A DNA stretch of 54,367 nucleotides from assembly GCA_002392965.1 (NCBI GenBank), contig DGIA01000002.1, forward strand, positions 1 to 54,367, in the 5' to 3' direction. Source of the stretch: Bacteroidales bacterium UBA3834 (GTDB taxonomy: Bacteria > Bacteroidota > Bacteroidia > Bacteroidales > P3). The first letter of the stretch is position 1. Each line of letters starts with the position of its first letter. The notes below the pieces were generated by a model. That model worked only from the letters and a program-made list of their open reading frames with translations. It searched no databases and was not told the DNA's origin. The position numbers were made by a program, and so were the translations under genes. Shown piece by piece: positions 42,032-51,145 of the stretch.

Positions 42032-43156
42032 ATGAGCGAATGGAAGGAATATAAATTGGGAGATATAGCTGAAATTCTTGACTTCAAAAGAAAGCCTTTG
42101 TCGTCAATGGAAAGAAGTGGCAGAAAAGGTATTTACCCTTATTATGGGGCTTCTGGAATCATTGATAATATTGATGATTATATATTTGAAGGGGAGCATG
42201 TACTGATTTCGGAGGATGGTGAAAACCTACGCACTAGACAAACCCCAATAGCATTTTTGGCAAATGGAAAGTTTTGGGTAAATAATCATGCTCATATCGT
42301 AAAGTCTGATTATGTACATAATAGGCTTATATGTTATTATTTTGCGCAACTAGACCTGAATCCCTACATTACAGGTGCAGTACAGCCAAAATTGAGTCAG
42401 GAATCTTTGAATAAAATACCAATTTATCTACCAATATCAATTGATGAGAGAAATAGAATTGTAGGTGTGTTGAGTTCGTTGGATGATAAGATAGATTTGT
42501 TGCATCGGGAGAACGCGACCCTCGAAGCCCTCGCCGAAACCCTCTTCCGCCACTACTTCATCGAAAACCCCAACCCCGATTGGAAAGAAGGCAAACTTGG
42601 AGACTATGTGGATATTAAAAGAGGAGGCTCACCTCGTCCAATTACTGACTATATTGCTTCGAGTGGATATAGGTGGTTGAAAATATCTGATGTAACAAAC
42701 ATAGACTCCCCATATATCTTTCACACAAAGGAGTATATCAAAGAAAGTGGTTTGAAAAAAACAGTCCTATTGAATGAAGGAAGCCTTGTCCTTTCCAATA
42801 GTGCAACACCTGGTATCCCCAAAATTTTATGCGTGGATTCCTGTATTCACGACGGATGGTTGTATTTCCCTAAATCAAGATTTTCGAAATATTATTTATA
42901 TTTGTTCTTCAAATTTATACGACAAGATCTGATAAACCTTGGGAATGGAAGCATCTTCACGAATTTGAAGACAGATATTTTGAAGAAATATGTCATAAAT
43001 ATTCCGGATTGTACAAGCCTTGATAAATTTGAGAGCATAGTGAGCCCTTTATTTGAAAAAATGTTAGGAAATACAGAACAAATATTTGCTATAGAAACAC
43101 AGCGTGACGCCTTATTACCTCGCCTAATGAGTGGCGAAGTGATGGTCGAAAAATAA
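42032..43156 (+). CDS. hsdS: Type I restriction specificity subunit HsdS
   Basis: A 374-residue protein with two target-recognition domains. TRD1 about 1-150 (MSEWKEYKLGDIAEILD), central conserved helix about 150-180 (DDKIDLLHRENATLEALAET), TRD2 about 185-345 (WKEGKLGDYVDIKRGGSPRP), and a C-terminal conserved helix (EQIFAIETQRDALLPRLMSGEV). It fixes the two-part DNA sequence of the RM system. Base composition is patchy: the TRDs are AT-rich, the central spacer (42490-42595) is GC-rich like hsdM, as if the TRDs had been exchanged. The start follows the small membrane gene by one base. Confidence 0.94.
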   Translation: MSEWKEYKLGDIAEILDFKRKPLSSMERSGRKGIYPYYGASGIIDNIDDYIFEGEHVLISEDGENLRTRQTPIAFLANGKFWVNNHAHIVKSDYVHNRLICYYFAQLDLNPYITGAVQPKLSQESLNKIPIYLPISIDERNRIVGVLSSLDDKIDLLHRENATLEALAETLFRHYFIENPNPDWKEGKLGDYVDIKRGGSPRPITDYIASSGYRWLKISDVTNIDSPYIFHTKEYIKESGLKKTVLLNEGSLVLSNSATPGIPKILCVDSCIHDGWLYFPKSRFSKYYLYLFFKFIRQDLINLGNGSIFTNLKTDILKKYVINIPDCTSLDKFESIVSPLFEKMLGNTEQIFAIETQRDALLPRLMSGEVMVEK

Positions 43157-43192
43157 TGATTTATATATTTATCTATTAATATATATTGGAAC

Positions 43193-43762
43193 ATGACGAT
43201 AGAAATAATTATAACCTGTATTGTTGCTGCAGTAGGATGGATTTGGGCCATTATTCAGTTTATTGTAAATAGACGTTGGAAAAAGAGAGACATACTTTCT
43301 GATAGACGATATGAGGCTTATTCTAATTTTATGAAAAAGTTGGATGACATAAATACTTCATTGAGAAATAATCCCAATTTGATTTTTGGAGATGTTAGCA
43401 AACTTCTAAAGATAGTTTCGGGTAGCAGCTCGGAGGAAATAAATGAAGCTCTCGTTGAATATAACAAAAGCCTTATTAATATGGTCAAAATGGCCACAGA
43501 GCCATTGTTGGTTATTAATCAAGAGGTCAATAATCTGTTGTTAATATCATCTGATGAATTAAGGGAGAAATTGACAGCAATGAAAAGTATAGTGGACGAT
43601 TACAATAATGAGATACAAAATTGTCTTTCAATGGTAAGTGCGAAAGACTCATCATCGTTTACACAACTGTCCACGGTTGGTCATGATATACGATGGGAAG
43701 ATTATCAACGTCTCTATGAAGAAATTGTACAATTAATGCGGAAAGAACTGAACATTAAATAG
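43193..43762 (+). CDS. Membrane-anchored protein of unknown function in RM operon
   Basis: A 189-residue protein. One N-terminal membrane segment (MTIEIIITCIVAAVGWIWAIIQFIV) is followed by a basic stretch (NRRWKKRD) that fits a cytoplasmic orientation. The rest is helical, with long Leu/Ile heptad-like patterns (INEALVEYNKSLINMVKMATEPLLVI). No family recognised. AT-rich, and six bases upstream of the HEPN-like gene, so the two are probably co-translated. The pair looks like a unit inserted between hsdS and the Fic gene. Confidence 0.6.
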   Translation: MTIEIIITCIVAAVGWIWAIIQFIVNRRWKKRDILSDRRYEAYSNFMKKLDDINTSLRNNPNLIFGDVSKLLKIVSGSSSEEINEALVEYNKSLINMVKMATEPLLVINQEVNNLLLISSDELREKLTAMKSIVDDYNNEIQNCLSMVSAKDSSSFTQLSTVGHDIRWEDYQRLYEEIVQLMRKELNIK

Positions 43763-43768
43763 CCTAAT

Positions 43769-44677
43769 ATGGACGAATTAACCACTAAACGTTTGGCTGT
43801 AATAAAGCAATTATACAATCATGGCATAGACCAATCATATGAAGTTGAACCCATGAATGGTTTCTCAATACTGTCATTTCATGATTGTGTTGAGATGTTT
43901 CTGGGGTTATGCGCTGAGAGGAAAGGCATGAAAGTCGATGGTAACACTAAGTTTGGGGATTATTTTGCCAAAATGCCAAATTTAAAGTGTGGCTCCACAA
44001 TGACAAATCTAAATAAGAAAAGGGTTGGTCTGAAGCACCATGGTACAATTCCTTCGAATCTTGATATTGAAATTTCTCGGGCAAATGTAACGGATTTTTT
44101 TAATCAAAATACACCAATTTTTTTTGATATAGAATTCGATAGCATTTCTCTTGTTTCCCTAATAACGTATTCTGGTGTTCGCGGGTATATGGAAAAAGCA
44201 AATGATGCGTTGTCGAAGAATGATTTTATGGATTCAATTCAAAACTCTCAAATTGCCTTTAAGGAACTCTTGATAGAACATAAAGAAGATAACTCATTAG
44301 TATATAGATCTCCGTTTGAAGTAATTGAAAATTTCACATTCTTGAATAGTTTTTTTATGAGAATAGAATCAAACGAACACAGAATAAAAGATTTTATTGA
44401 TGCAGTGGGAAGGTCTCTCAAAGAATTAGAAAACACAGTAAATCTTATTGGATTTGGTATAGACTATAAAAAATACTGTAAGTTTAGATTGCTTTCTCCT
44501 CTAATTAATACATGGACAGGAAAAGATGGGAAAAGAGAATATCAGGTTTATAACAATCCTCATGATGGTAGAATATGTGACAAAAAGAACGCCTTATTTT
44601 GTTTCAATTTTGTAGTAGATAGTGCCTTAAAACTTCAAAAGTTCGATTTGGATGTATGGGGGACTGTGAATAAATAA
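43769..44677 (+). CDS. HEPN-like protein, unknown function
   Basis: A 302-residue soluble protein. The first ~110 residues have the layout of a HEPN helical bundle: ILSFHDCVEMFLGLCAERKG, then LNKKRVGLKHHGTIPS with R85-x4-H90, the RxxxxH motif of HEPN RNases. There is no further family I recognise; the C-terminal half (about 130-300) is mixed with KEYQVYNNPHDGRIC-like region and a hydrophobic end. HEPN proteins are common in defence and toxin-antitoxin systems and may cut RNA. AT-rich, next to a membrane protein gene inside the type I RM operon. The HEPN assignment is from pattern and needs a structure search. Confidence 0.55.
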   Translation: MDELTTKRLAVIKQLYNHGIDQSYEVEPMNGFSILSFHDCVEMFLGLCAERKGMKVDGNTKFGDYFAKMPNLKCGSTMTNLNKKRVGLKHHGTIPSNLDIEISRANVTDFFNQNTPIFFDIEFDSISLVSLITYSGVRGYMEKANDALSKNDFMDSIQNSQIAFKELLIEHKEDNSLVYRSPFEVIENFTFLNSFFMRIESNEHRIKDFIDAVGRSLKELENTVNLIGFGIDYKKYCKFRLLSPLINTWTGKDGKREYQVYNNPHDGRICDKKNALFCFNFVVDSALKLQKFDLDVWGTVNK

Positions 44678-44678
44678 A

Positions 44679-44744
44679 ACCGAATGTTCACCGAACCATC
44701 ACCGAAGAATCATAGAACCCACATAGAAGGATCGTAGAAGGGAG
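44679..44744. repeat. Six degenerate 11-bp units before the Fic gene
   Basis: ACCGAATGTTC, ACCGAACCATC, ACCGAAGAATC, ATAGAACCCAC, ATAGAAGGATC, GTAGAAGGGAG are contiguous 11-base units sharing GAA at positions 4-6. They begin near the HEPN-like gene's stop and end 21 bases before the Fic start. Confidence 0.8.
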
Positions 44745-44765
44745 ACCTACAAAAATAGACGAATT

Positions 44766-45794
44766 ATGGCCGTAAAGAAAACTAACACATATAATGGATT
44801 CAAACCACCTTTCACGCTGTCGGCGAAGGCGGTGGGATTGGTGGCGGATATAGCTGCACAGATGGAACGGTTTGCTATACGTATGGAGCAGAGCGATGCC
44901 CTACGGTTGCGCAAGGCCAACCGCATCAAGACCATCCACAGCTCTTTGGCTATAGAGGGCAACCACCTACGTGAGAACGAGGTGGCGGACATCCTCGACG
45001 GCAAGACGGTGGTGGCACCCATCCGCGAGATACAGGAGGTGAAGAACGCCATACGTGTGTATGAAGAATTTGAGAAGCTCGATCCCTTTTCGGTGGACGA
45101 CCTGTTGCGGGCCCACGGACTGATGATGGCGGCCTTGACCGACGATGCCGGGCATTTCCGCAGGGGTGGTGTGGGTGTCTATTCCGAAAGCGGACTGGTA
45201 CATATGGCCCCTCCGGCAGACAGGGTATATGGGCTGATGTCCGACCTGTTCGACTGGCTGAAGAATGCCGACGACCACCTGTTGGTGCGCAGTTGCGTAT
45301 TCCATTACGAGTTTGAGTTTATCCATCCTTTTATTGACGGTAACGGCAGGATGGGACGCCTGTGGCAGTCGCTCATCCTCAGCCGCTGGCATCCGTCGTT
45401 TGCTCACTTACCGGTGGAGAATATGGTCTATGCCAACCAGCAGGCATATTACGACGCCATAGCACAGAGTACCAAGCAGGGCGAGTGTGGCCCCTTCATC
45501 GACTTTATGCTGGAGGAGATACATAAGTCCGTACTGCAACATAAAGGTGAACCTCTTAACGCACCTGTAAATACACCTGTAAATGCACCTGTAAATATAA
45601 CTAAGAGACAAGCTGCCATTATAGATATTCTAAGAAATAATCCCTATACTACATACGATGAAATGGCAACGACTCTTGACGTGAACAGATCAACTATTAC
45701 ACGAAATATTGCGGCATTGAAAGAAATGGGTATTCTAATACGTATAGGCGAGGACAAGAACGGATATTGGAAACTTAACAAAAAGTCACTATGA
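44766..45794 (+). CDS. Fic-family protein with C-terminal winged helix
   Basis: A 342-residue Fic protein. Fic motif HPFIDGNGRMGR from H187, the AMP-transfer site. An inhibitory motif S60-LAI-E64-G65 (class II, N-terminal) sits in the N-terminal part. The C-terminal ~75 residues are a winged helix (ITKRQAAIIDILRNNPYTTYDEMATTLDVNRSTITRNIAALKEMG). A short linker of 12-base repeats encodes NAPVNTPVNAPVN (about 265-278). It likely modifies a protein with AMP and may bind DNA; the target is unknown. It overlaps hsdR by ATGA. Fic genes do occur in type I RM operons. Confidence 0.9.
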   Translation: MAVKKTNTYNGFKPPFTLSAKAVGLVADIAAQMERFAIRMEQSDALRLRKANRIKTIHSSLAIEGNHLRENEVADILDGKTVVAPIREIQEVKNAIRVYEEFEKLDPFSVDDLLRAHGLMMAALTDDAGHFRRGGVGVYSESGLVHMAPPADRVYGLMSDLFDWLKNADDHLLVRSCVFHYEFEFIHPFIDGNGRMGRLWQSLILSRWHPSFAHLPVENMVYANQQAYYDAIAQSTKQGECGPFIDFMLEEIHKSVLQHKGEPLNAPVNTPVNAPVNITKRQAAIIDILRNNPYTTYDEMATTLDVNRSTITRNIAALKEMGILIRIGEDKNGYWKLNKKSL

Positions 45795-48700
45795 CCAAGC
45801 TGACGGAATCGGACATTGAGCAGATGACCATCGAGATAATGCAGAGCCGTGGGTATGAATACCTTTACGGCCCTGATATCGCGCCGGATGGGCAGTCGCC
45901 TATGCGGACATCGTTGGGCGAGGTAGTGCTGCGCGAGAAACTGGAGGCAGCGGTGCGGCGGCTCAACCCGTCGCTGCCCGCTGCGGTACTCGACGAGGCC
46001 GTCAAGACGGTGCTACGTATCGGCTCCACTGACCTGCTAGCCGACAACGAGCAGTTCCACGACCTGCTGACACAGGGCGTGACGGTGTCGGTGTATGAGC
46101 AGGGCGAGGAGCGAGGCAAGAAGGTGTGGCTGGCGGATTTCGAAGACCCTTGGAACAACGACTTCACGGTGGTCAACCAGTTTACCGTTTTGGAGAACAG
46201 CCACAACCTGCGGCCCGATGTGGTGCTGTTCGTCAACGGCCTGCCACTGGTGGTGATGGAGCTGAAGAATGCCGCCGACGAGGAGGCCACCATCACCGCC
46301 GCCTACAACCAGATAGAGACCTACAAAGCGCAGATACCGTCACTGTTCATCTACAACGAGTTGATTGTTATCTCCGACGGTCTGGAAGCCCGCGCCGGCT
46401 CGCTGTCGGCAGGCTTTAGCCGTTACTCGGCCTGGAAGAGCGAGGACGGCGAGACCGTAGCCTCGCATCTGGTGGGCGAACTGGAGGTGCTGTTGCGTGG
46501 AATGCTGAACAAGGAGACCCTGCTCGACCTCGTGCTCTCGTTCACCGTCTTCGAGAAAGACAAGCACGAGGACAAGGCCACCGGCCAGCTGACCATCACC
46601 ACGGTGAAGAAGGTGGCCGCCTACCACCAGTACTATGCTGTCAACAAGGCCGTGGAGTCCACCCTCCGTGCCACAGGCATCAACAGCGCTGCTCCAAAGG
46701 CTGCCGAATCGCCAGAGAATTTCGGATTCAAGACCGTCAAGGAACAGCAGACCGGAGACCATCGTGCCGGTGTGGTGTGGCACACGCAAGGTAGCGGCAA
46801 GTCGCTCTCGATGGTGTTCTACACCGGTAAGATAGTGCAGCGGCTGAACAACCCCACGGTGGTTGTCATCACCGACCGCAACGACCTCGACGACCAGCTC
46901 TTCGAAACCTTTGTAGCCTCCAAGCAACTATTAAGACAGACACCCGTGCAGGCCGACAGCCGCGAGCACCTGAAACGTCTACTGCAGGTGCAGTCGGGCG
47001 GCGTGGTCTTCACCACCATACAGAAATTCCAGCCCGAAGAGGGCAATATATACGACAGGCTGACCGACCGCAACAATGTGGTGGTGATAGCCGACGAGGC
47101 ACACCGCACGCAGTATGGCTTCGGCGCCAAGACCAAGGAGGTGCGCAATGAGGCCGACGAGGTGGTGGGCTCGGAAATCAAATACGGCTTCGCCAAATAT
47201 CTGCGCGACGCACTGCCCAACGCTACTTATATCGGCTTCACCGGCACGCCCATCGAGCTGAGCGACAAGAACACGCCGGCTGTCTTCGGCAACTACATCG
47301 ATGTTTACGACATCGCGCAGGCAGTGGAGGACGGCGCCACGGTGCGTATCTATTATGAGAGCCGTCTGGCCAAAGTAGAACTGAGCGCCGAAGGACGCAA
47401 GCTGGTGGAAGACCTAGACAAGGAACTGCAGGTGGACGAGATGGACGATGTGCAGAAAGCCAAAGCCAAATGGACACAGCTGGAGGCACTTATCGGCAGC
47501 CCCAACCGTATAAAGAACATAGCAAGAGACATCGTCGAACACTTCGAGGCACGCCAGCAGGTGTTCGAAGGCAAGGCCATGGTAGTGGCCATGAGTCGCC
47601 GCATTGCTGTAGAGTTATACGACGAGATAGTGAAGCTGCGTCCCGAGTGGCACAGCGACGACCTGCGCAAGGGCGCCATCAAGGTGGTGATGACCACCTC
47701 GGCCAGCGACGGTCCCGCCATCGCCAAGCACCACACCACCAAGGCCGACCGTCGTATGCTGGCCGACCGTATGAAAGACCCCGACGACGAGTTGCGGCTG
47801 GTCATTGTGCGCGACATGTGGCTCACCGGTTTCGACGTGCCCTGCCTGCATACCCTCTATATCGACAAGCCCATGCGGGGGCACAACCTGATGCAGGCCA
47901 TCGCCCGCGTGAACCGCGTATATAAAGACAAGCCCGGCGGCTTGGTGGTGGACTACCTCGGTATTGCATCCGACCTGCGTGAGGCGCTGTCGTTCTACTC
48001 AGACAGCGGCGGCAAGGGCGACCCAACCCAGCAACAGGAGCAGGCTGTGGCCCTGATGCAGGAGAAACTAGAGGTGGTGCAGCAGATGCTCCACGGGCTC
48101 GACTACAAGCAATACTTTTCAGCCGACACATCCGGCAAGCTGTCGTGGATACTCAAGGCAGAAGACTTCATATTGGGACTCGATGACGGCAAGAAACGGT
48201 TTGTCAACGAGGTAACCGCCTTGGGCAAAGCCTTCGCCCTCTCGGTGCCACACGAGGCAGCCATAGCGGTGAACGATGAAGTCTCATTCTTCCAAGCCGT
48301 CAAGGCGCGCCTCTGCAAGTTCGACGCCAAGCCGGGTGGGCGCACCAATGAAGAGATAGAAACCACCATTAGGCAGGTGATAGACAGTGCTCTGGTGTCG
48401 GAGCAGGTGATAGATCTTTTCGATGCCGCAGGCATCAAGAAGCCCGACATCTCCATCCTCTCCGAGGAGTTCCTGCTGGGGCTGAAAGACATGGAGCACA
48501 AGAACATCGCCCTTGAGGTGTTGCGCAAACTGCTGAACGACGAGATAAAGTGCCGTATGAAGACCAACCTCGTCGAGGGGCGCACGCTGATGGAGATGCT
48601 CGACGGCGCTATCACCCGCTACCACAACAAGATTATCTCTGCAGCAGAAGTAATCGACGAACTTATCAAACTGAGCAAGCATATCGTTGAGAGTGACAGT

Positions 48701-49012
48701 ACGGCACAAGAGATGGGGCTGGAGCCTTACGAATACGCTTTCTATACAGCTGTAGCCGACAACGAGAGTGCCCTGGAGTTGATTGGAAAGGATAAGCTGC
48801 GCGAGCTGGCTGTGGTGCTCACCGAGACAATCCGCAAGAACTCGACCATCGACTGGACTATCAAAACGACAGTACGCGCCAAGATGAAGGTGGCTGTCAA
48901 GCGGCTACTACGTAAGTTTGGCTATCCACCCGACATGGAGCAGCTGGCCACCGACACGGTGCTAAAACAGGCCGAACTGATAGCACAGGAGCTGATAAAC
49001 GAAAAGAACTGA
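45791..49012 (+). CDS. hsdR: Type I restriction endonuclease subunit HsdR
   Basis: A 1073-residue protein. N-terminal nuclease with D143 (LRPDVVLF) and ELK (E157..K159) of the PD-(D/E)XK type, then the SF2 translocase: Walker A GSGKS 334-338 (HTQGSGKSLSM), DEAH at 435 (VIADEAHRTQYG), TGTPIE, and motif VI-like MQAIARVNRVY. The C-terminal helical part contacts HsdM. It cuts unmodified DNA far from the recognition site while translocating. Composition is GC-rich like hsdM. Full length, and overlaps the Fic gene by four bases. The operon ends with it. Confidence 0.96.
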   Translation: MTKLTESDIEQMTIEIMQSRGYEYLYGPDIAPDGQSPMRTSLGEVVLREKLEAAVRRLNPSLPAAVLDEAVKTVLRIGSTDLLADNEQFHDLLTQGVTVSVYEQGEERGKKVWLADFEDPWNNDFTVVNQFTVLENSHNLRPDVVLFVNGLPLVVMELKNAADEEATITAAYNQIETYKAQIPSLFIYNELIVISDGLEARAGSLSAGFSRYSAWKSEDGETVASHLVGELEVLLRGMLNKETLLDLVLSFTVFEKDKHEDKATGQLTITTVKKVAAYHQYYAVNKAVESTLRATGINSAAPKAAESPENFGFKTVKEQQTGDHRAGVVWHTQGSGKSLSMVFYTGKIVQRLNNPTVVVITDRNDLDDQLFETFVASKQLLRQTPVQADSREHLKRLLQVQSGGVVFTTIQKFQPEEGNIYDRLTDRNNVVVIADEAHRTQYGFGAKTKEVRNEADEVVGSEIKYGFAKYLRDALPNATYIGFTGTPIELSDKNTPAVFGNYIDVYDIAQAVEDGATVRIYYESRLAKVELSAEGRKLVEDLDKELQVDEMDDVQKAKAKWTQLEALIGSPNRIKNIARDIVEHFEARQQVFEGKAMVVAMSRRIAVELYDEIVKLRPEWHSDDLRKGAIKVVMTTSASDGPAIAKHHTTKADRRMLADRMKDPDDELRLVIVRDMWLTGFDVPCLHTLYIDKPMRGHNLMQAIARVNRVYKDKPGGLVVDYLGIASDLREALSFYSDSGGKGDPTQQQEQAVALMQEKLEVVQQMLHGLDYKQYFSADTSGKLSWILKAEDFILGLDDGKKRFVNEVTALGKAFALSVPHEAAIAVNDEVSFFQAVKARLCKFDAKPGGRTNEEIETTIRQVIDSALVSEQVIDLFDAAGIKKPDISILSEEFLLGLKDMEHKNIALEVLRKLLNDEIKCRMKTNLVEGRTLMEMLDGAITRYHNKIISAAEVIDELIKLSKHIVESDSTAQEMGLEPYEYAFYTAVADNESALELIGKDKLRELAVVLTETIRKNSTIDWTIKTTVRAKMKVAVKRLLRKFGYPPDMEQLATDTVLKQAELIAQELINEKN

Positions 49013-49018
49013 GAGGCT

Positions 49019-50842
49019 ATGGGACATTTTCTGCCGATTACGTTGGAGGAGGTGAAGCGGTTGGGGTGGGAGCAGGTGGATGTGGTGCTGGTGACGGGGG
49101 ACGCTTATGTGGATCATCCGTCGTTTGGGACGGCGGTGATCGGGCGGACGCTGGAGGCGGCGGGGTACCGCGTGGCGATTATCCCGCAGCCGAACTGGAG
49201 GGATGACCTCAGGGATTTCCGCAAGTTCGGGCGGCCGAGGCTGTTCTTCGGGGTGACGAGCGGGGCGATGGACTCCATGGTGAACCACTACACGGCGGCG
49301 CGGCGTCTGCGCCACGACGACGCCTATACGCCTGGCGGACAGTTCGGATTTCGGCCCGACAGAGCGACATACGTGTACACGCGGATACTGAAACAGATAT
49401 ACCCCGATGTGCCGGTCATCATCGCGGGCATCGAGGCCTCCATGCGACGGCTGGCGCACTACGACTATTGGGACGACCGACTATTTCCTTCCATTTTGAT
49501 TGACACCCCCGCCGACCTGCTGAATTACGGGATGGGGGAGAGGACAACGCTGAAGATTGCGCATCTTCTCGACGAGGGAAAGGGGATAGAAGCCTGCTAC
49601 AGCCTCCCGCAAACAGCCTATTTAACCCATTCGCCCCATATATCCCAGAATACCATCGAGCTGCACTCGTTCGAAGAGTGCCTGCGGAGCAAGCGTGCGG
49701 AGGCGGAGAATTACCATGTCATCGAGCTGGAGAGCAATAAGATAGAATCTGCCACGCTGGTGCAGCAGCACGGCGATTGCTATGTCGTCGTCAACCCGCC
49801 CGAGCCGCCCATGACGACGGAGGAGATCGACGCCAGCTTCGACCTGCCGTACATGCGCCTGCCGCACCCCAAGTACAAGAAACGCGGGCCGATACCGGCC
49901 TTCGAGATGATACGGTGGAGCGTGAACACCCACCGCGGCTGCTTCGGCGGCTGCTCCTTCTGCACCATCAGCGCCCACCAGGGCAAGCAGATAGCCAGCC
50001 GCAGCGAGGCCTCCATCCTCCGTGAGGTCGATGCCATCATCGCCGACCCCGACTTCCACGGCGTCCTCACCGACCTCGGCGGCCCGTCGGCCAACATGTG
50101 GCGCATGAAGGGCAGGAACCCCGAGCTCTGCCGCAAGTGCAGCCGCTACAGCTGCTCGATGCCCACCATGTGCAAGAACCTCGACAGCGACCACCGGCCC
50201 ATGATAGAACTACTGCGCAAGGTGAACGCTAACCCCAAAGTAAAGCATCTCTATGTCGGCAGCGGCATCCGCTGCGACCTCTTCACCGAGGACAACGGCG
50301 GCTGGCAATACTTCCGCCAGGTGGTTGTTGGTCACACTTCCGGCCGACTGAAGGTGGCACCGGAACACACCTCCGACCATGTGCTGGCGTTGATGCGCAA
50401 ACCCTCGTTCTGCCTTTTCAAGGAGACCAAGCGCCGCTTCGACGAGATATGCAAGCAGGCGGGGCTCCGCTACCAGCTTATCCCTTACTTCATCAGTTCG
50501 CATCCCGGTTGCCGTCTCGAAGACATGGCCGACCTGGCGGTACAGATGAAGCAGATGGGCTACCGTCTGGAACAGATACAGGACTTCACGCCCACCCCCA
50601 TGACGCTCAGCACCGAGATGTACTACACCGGCATCGACCCCACGACGATGAAGCCCGTCTACGTGGCCACCACTCCTGCCGACAAGGCCGACCAGCGGCG
50701 GCTGTTCTTCTATTACAAGCCTGAGGTTAGAAGTGAAATTATTCATTCCCTGCGCCGTTCCGGCAATGAAAAGTGTGTCGAAAAGTTGTTTGGGGGTAGT
50801 TGTAATAGTATTGGAAAACAGTATTTTAAAAGAAAATATTGA
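49019..50842 (+). CDS. YgiQ-family radical SAM protein
   Basis: A 607-residue protein. N-terminal UPF0313 part (LGWEQVDVVLVTGDAYVDHPSFG, GVTSGAMDSMVNHYT) and radical-SAM core with Cys308, 312 and 315 (CFGGCSFC), followed by LGGPSANMWRMKG and a second Cys region (CRKCSRYSCSMPTMC). The C-terminal end has HPGCRLEDMADLA. The reaction of this family is unknown to me. Start ATG 49019 lies six bases after hsdR stop, so it may be in the same transcript although it is not a restriction gene. Confidence 0.92.
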   Translation: MGHFLPITLEEVKRLGWEQVDVVLVTGDAYVDHPSFGTAVIGRTLEAAGYRVAIIPQPNWRDDLRDFRKFGRPRLFFGVTSGAMDSMVNHYTAARRLRHDDAYTPGGQFGFRPDRATYVYTRILKQIYPDVPVIIAGIEASMRRLAHYDYWDDRLFPSILIDTPADLLNYGMGERTTLKIAHLLDEGKGIEACYSLPQTAYLTHSPHISQNTIELHSFEECLRSKRAEAENYHVIELESNKIESATLVQQHGDCYVVVNPPEPPMTTEEIDASFDLPYMRLPHPKYKKRGPIPAFEMIRWSVNTHRGCFGGCSFCTISAHQGKQIASRSEASILREVDAIIADPDFHGVLTDLGGPSANMWRMKGRNPELCRKCSRYSCSMPTMCKNLDSDHRPMIELLRKVNANPKVKHLYVGSGIRCDLFTEDNGGWQYFRQVVVGHTSGRLKVAPEHTSDHVLALMRKPSFCLFKETKRRFDEICKQAGLRYQLIPYFISSHPGCRLEDMADLAVQMKQMGYRLEQIQDFTPTPMTLSTEMYYTGIDPTTMKPVYVATTPADKADQRRLFFYYKPEVRSEIIHSLRRSGNEKCVEKLFGGSCNSIGKQYFKRKY

Positions 50843-50849
50843 AAAATAT

Positions 50850-50880
50850 TTTGCCAGTTTCAAAAATGTTTGTACTTTTG
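50850..50880 (+). promoter_or_regulatory. Promoter of tRNA-Glu
   Basis: TTTG (50850-50853), 19 bases, TACTTTTG (50873-50880), 44 bases before the tRNA. The rest of the gap 50881-50924 has no gene. Confidence 0.75.
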
Positions 50881-50924
50881 CACCCGCTTTCGCAACAGAA
50901 ATGACGCGCAAGTGTAACAAATCT

Positions 50925-51001
50925 GCCGCATTCGTCTAGTGGTCCAGGACATCTGCCTCTCACGCAGAAGATCATCAGTTCGACTCTGATATGCGGTACC
51001 A
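50925..51001 (+). tRNA. tRNA-Glu (CTC)
   Basis: Complete cloverleaf: acceptor GCCGCAT / ATGCGGT, D-arm GTCTAGTGGTCCAGGAC, anticodon arm TCTGC CTCTCAC GCAGA with anticodon CTC, T-arm ATCAG TTCGACT CTGAT, discriminator A and encoded CCA (50999-51001). G1:U72 is the only wobble in the acceptor. A terminator follows at once. Confidence 0.95.
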
Positions 51002-51036
51002 AAGCGACAAACCCACAAGGTTTGTCGCTTTTCTTT
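51001..51036 (+). terminator. Terminator after tRNA-Glu
   Basis: 13-bp stem AAAGCGACAAACC (51001-51013) with GGTTTGTCGCTTT (51019-51031), then TCTTTT. Confidence 0.88.
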
Positions 51037-51111
51037 TATGTAAAATCCGTTGAACTTTAGACGGGTACGAAAAAACGGCCTATAGGATGTTTCTTTTTTC
51101 AAAATAATGCG

Positions 51112-51119
51112 TATATTTG
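51112..51119 (+). promoter_or_regulatory. Promoter -7 box of the 422-residue gene
   Basis: TATATTTG then CACCTT, 27 bases before ATG 51146. Confidence 0.7.
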
Positions 51120-51145
51120 CACCTTAATTTCAGTTAGACGCATAT

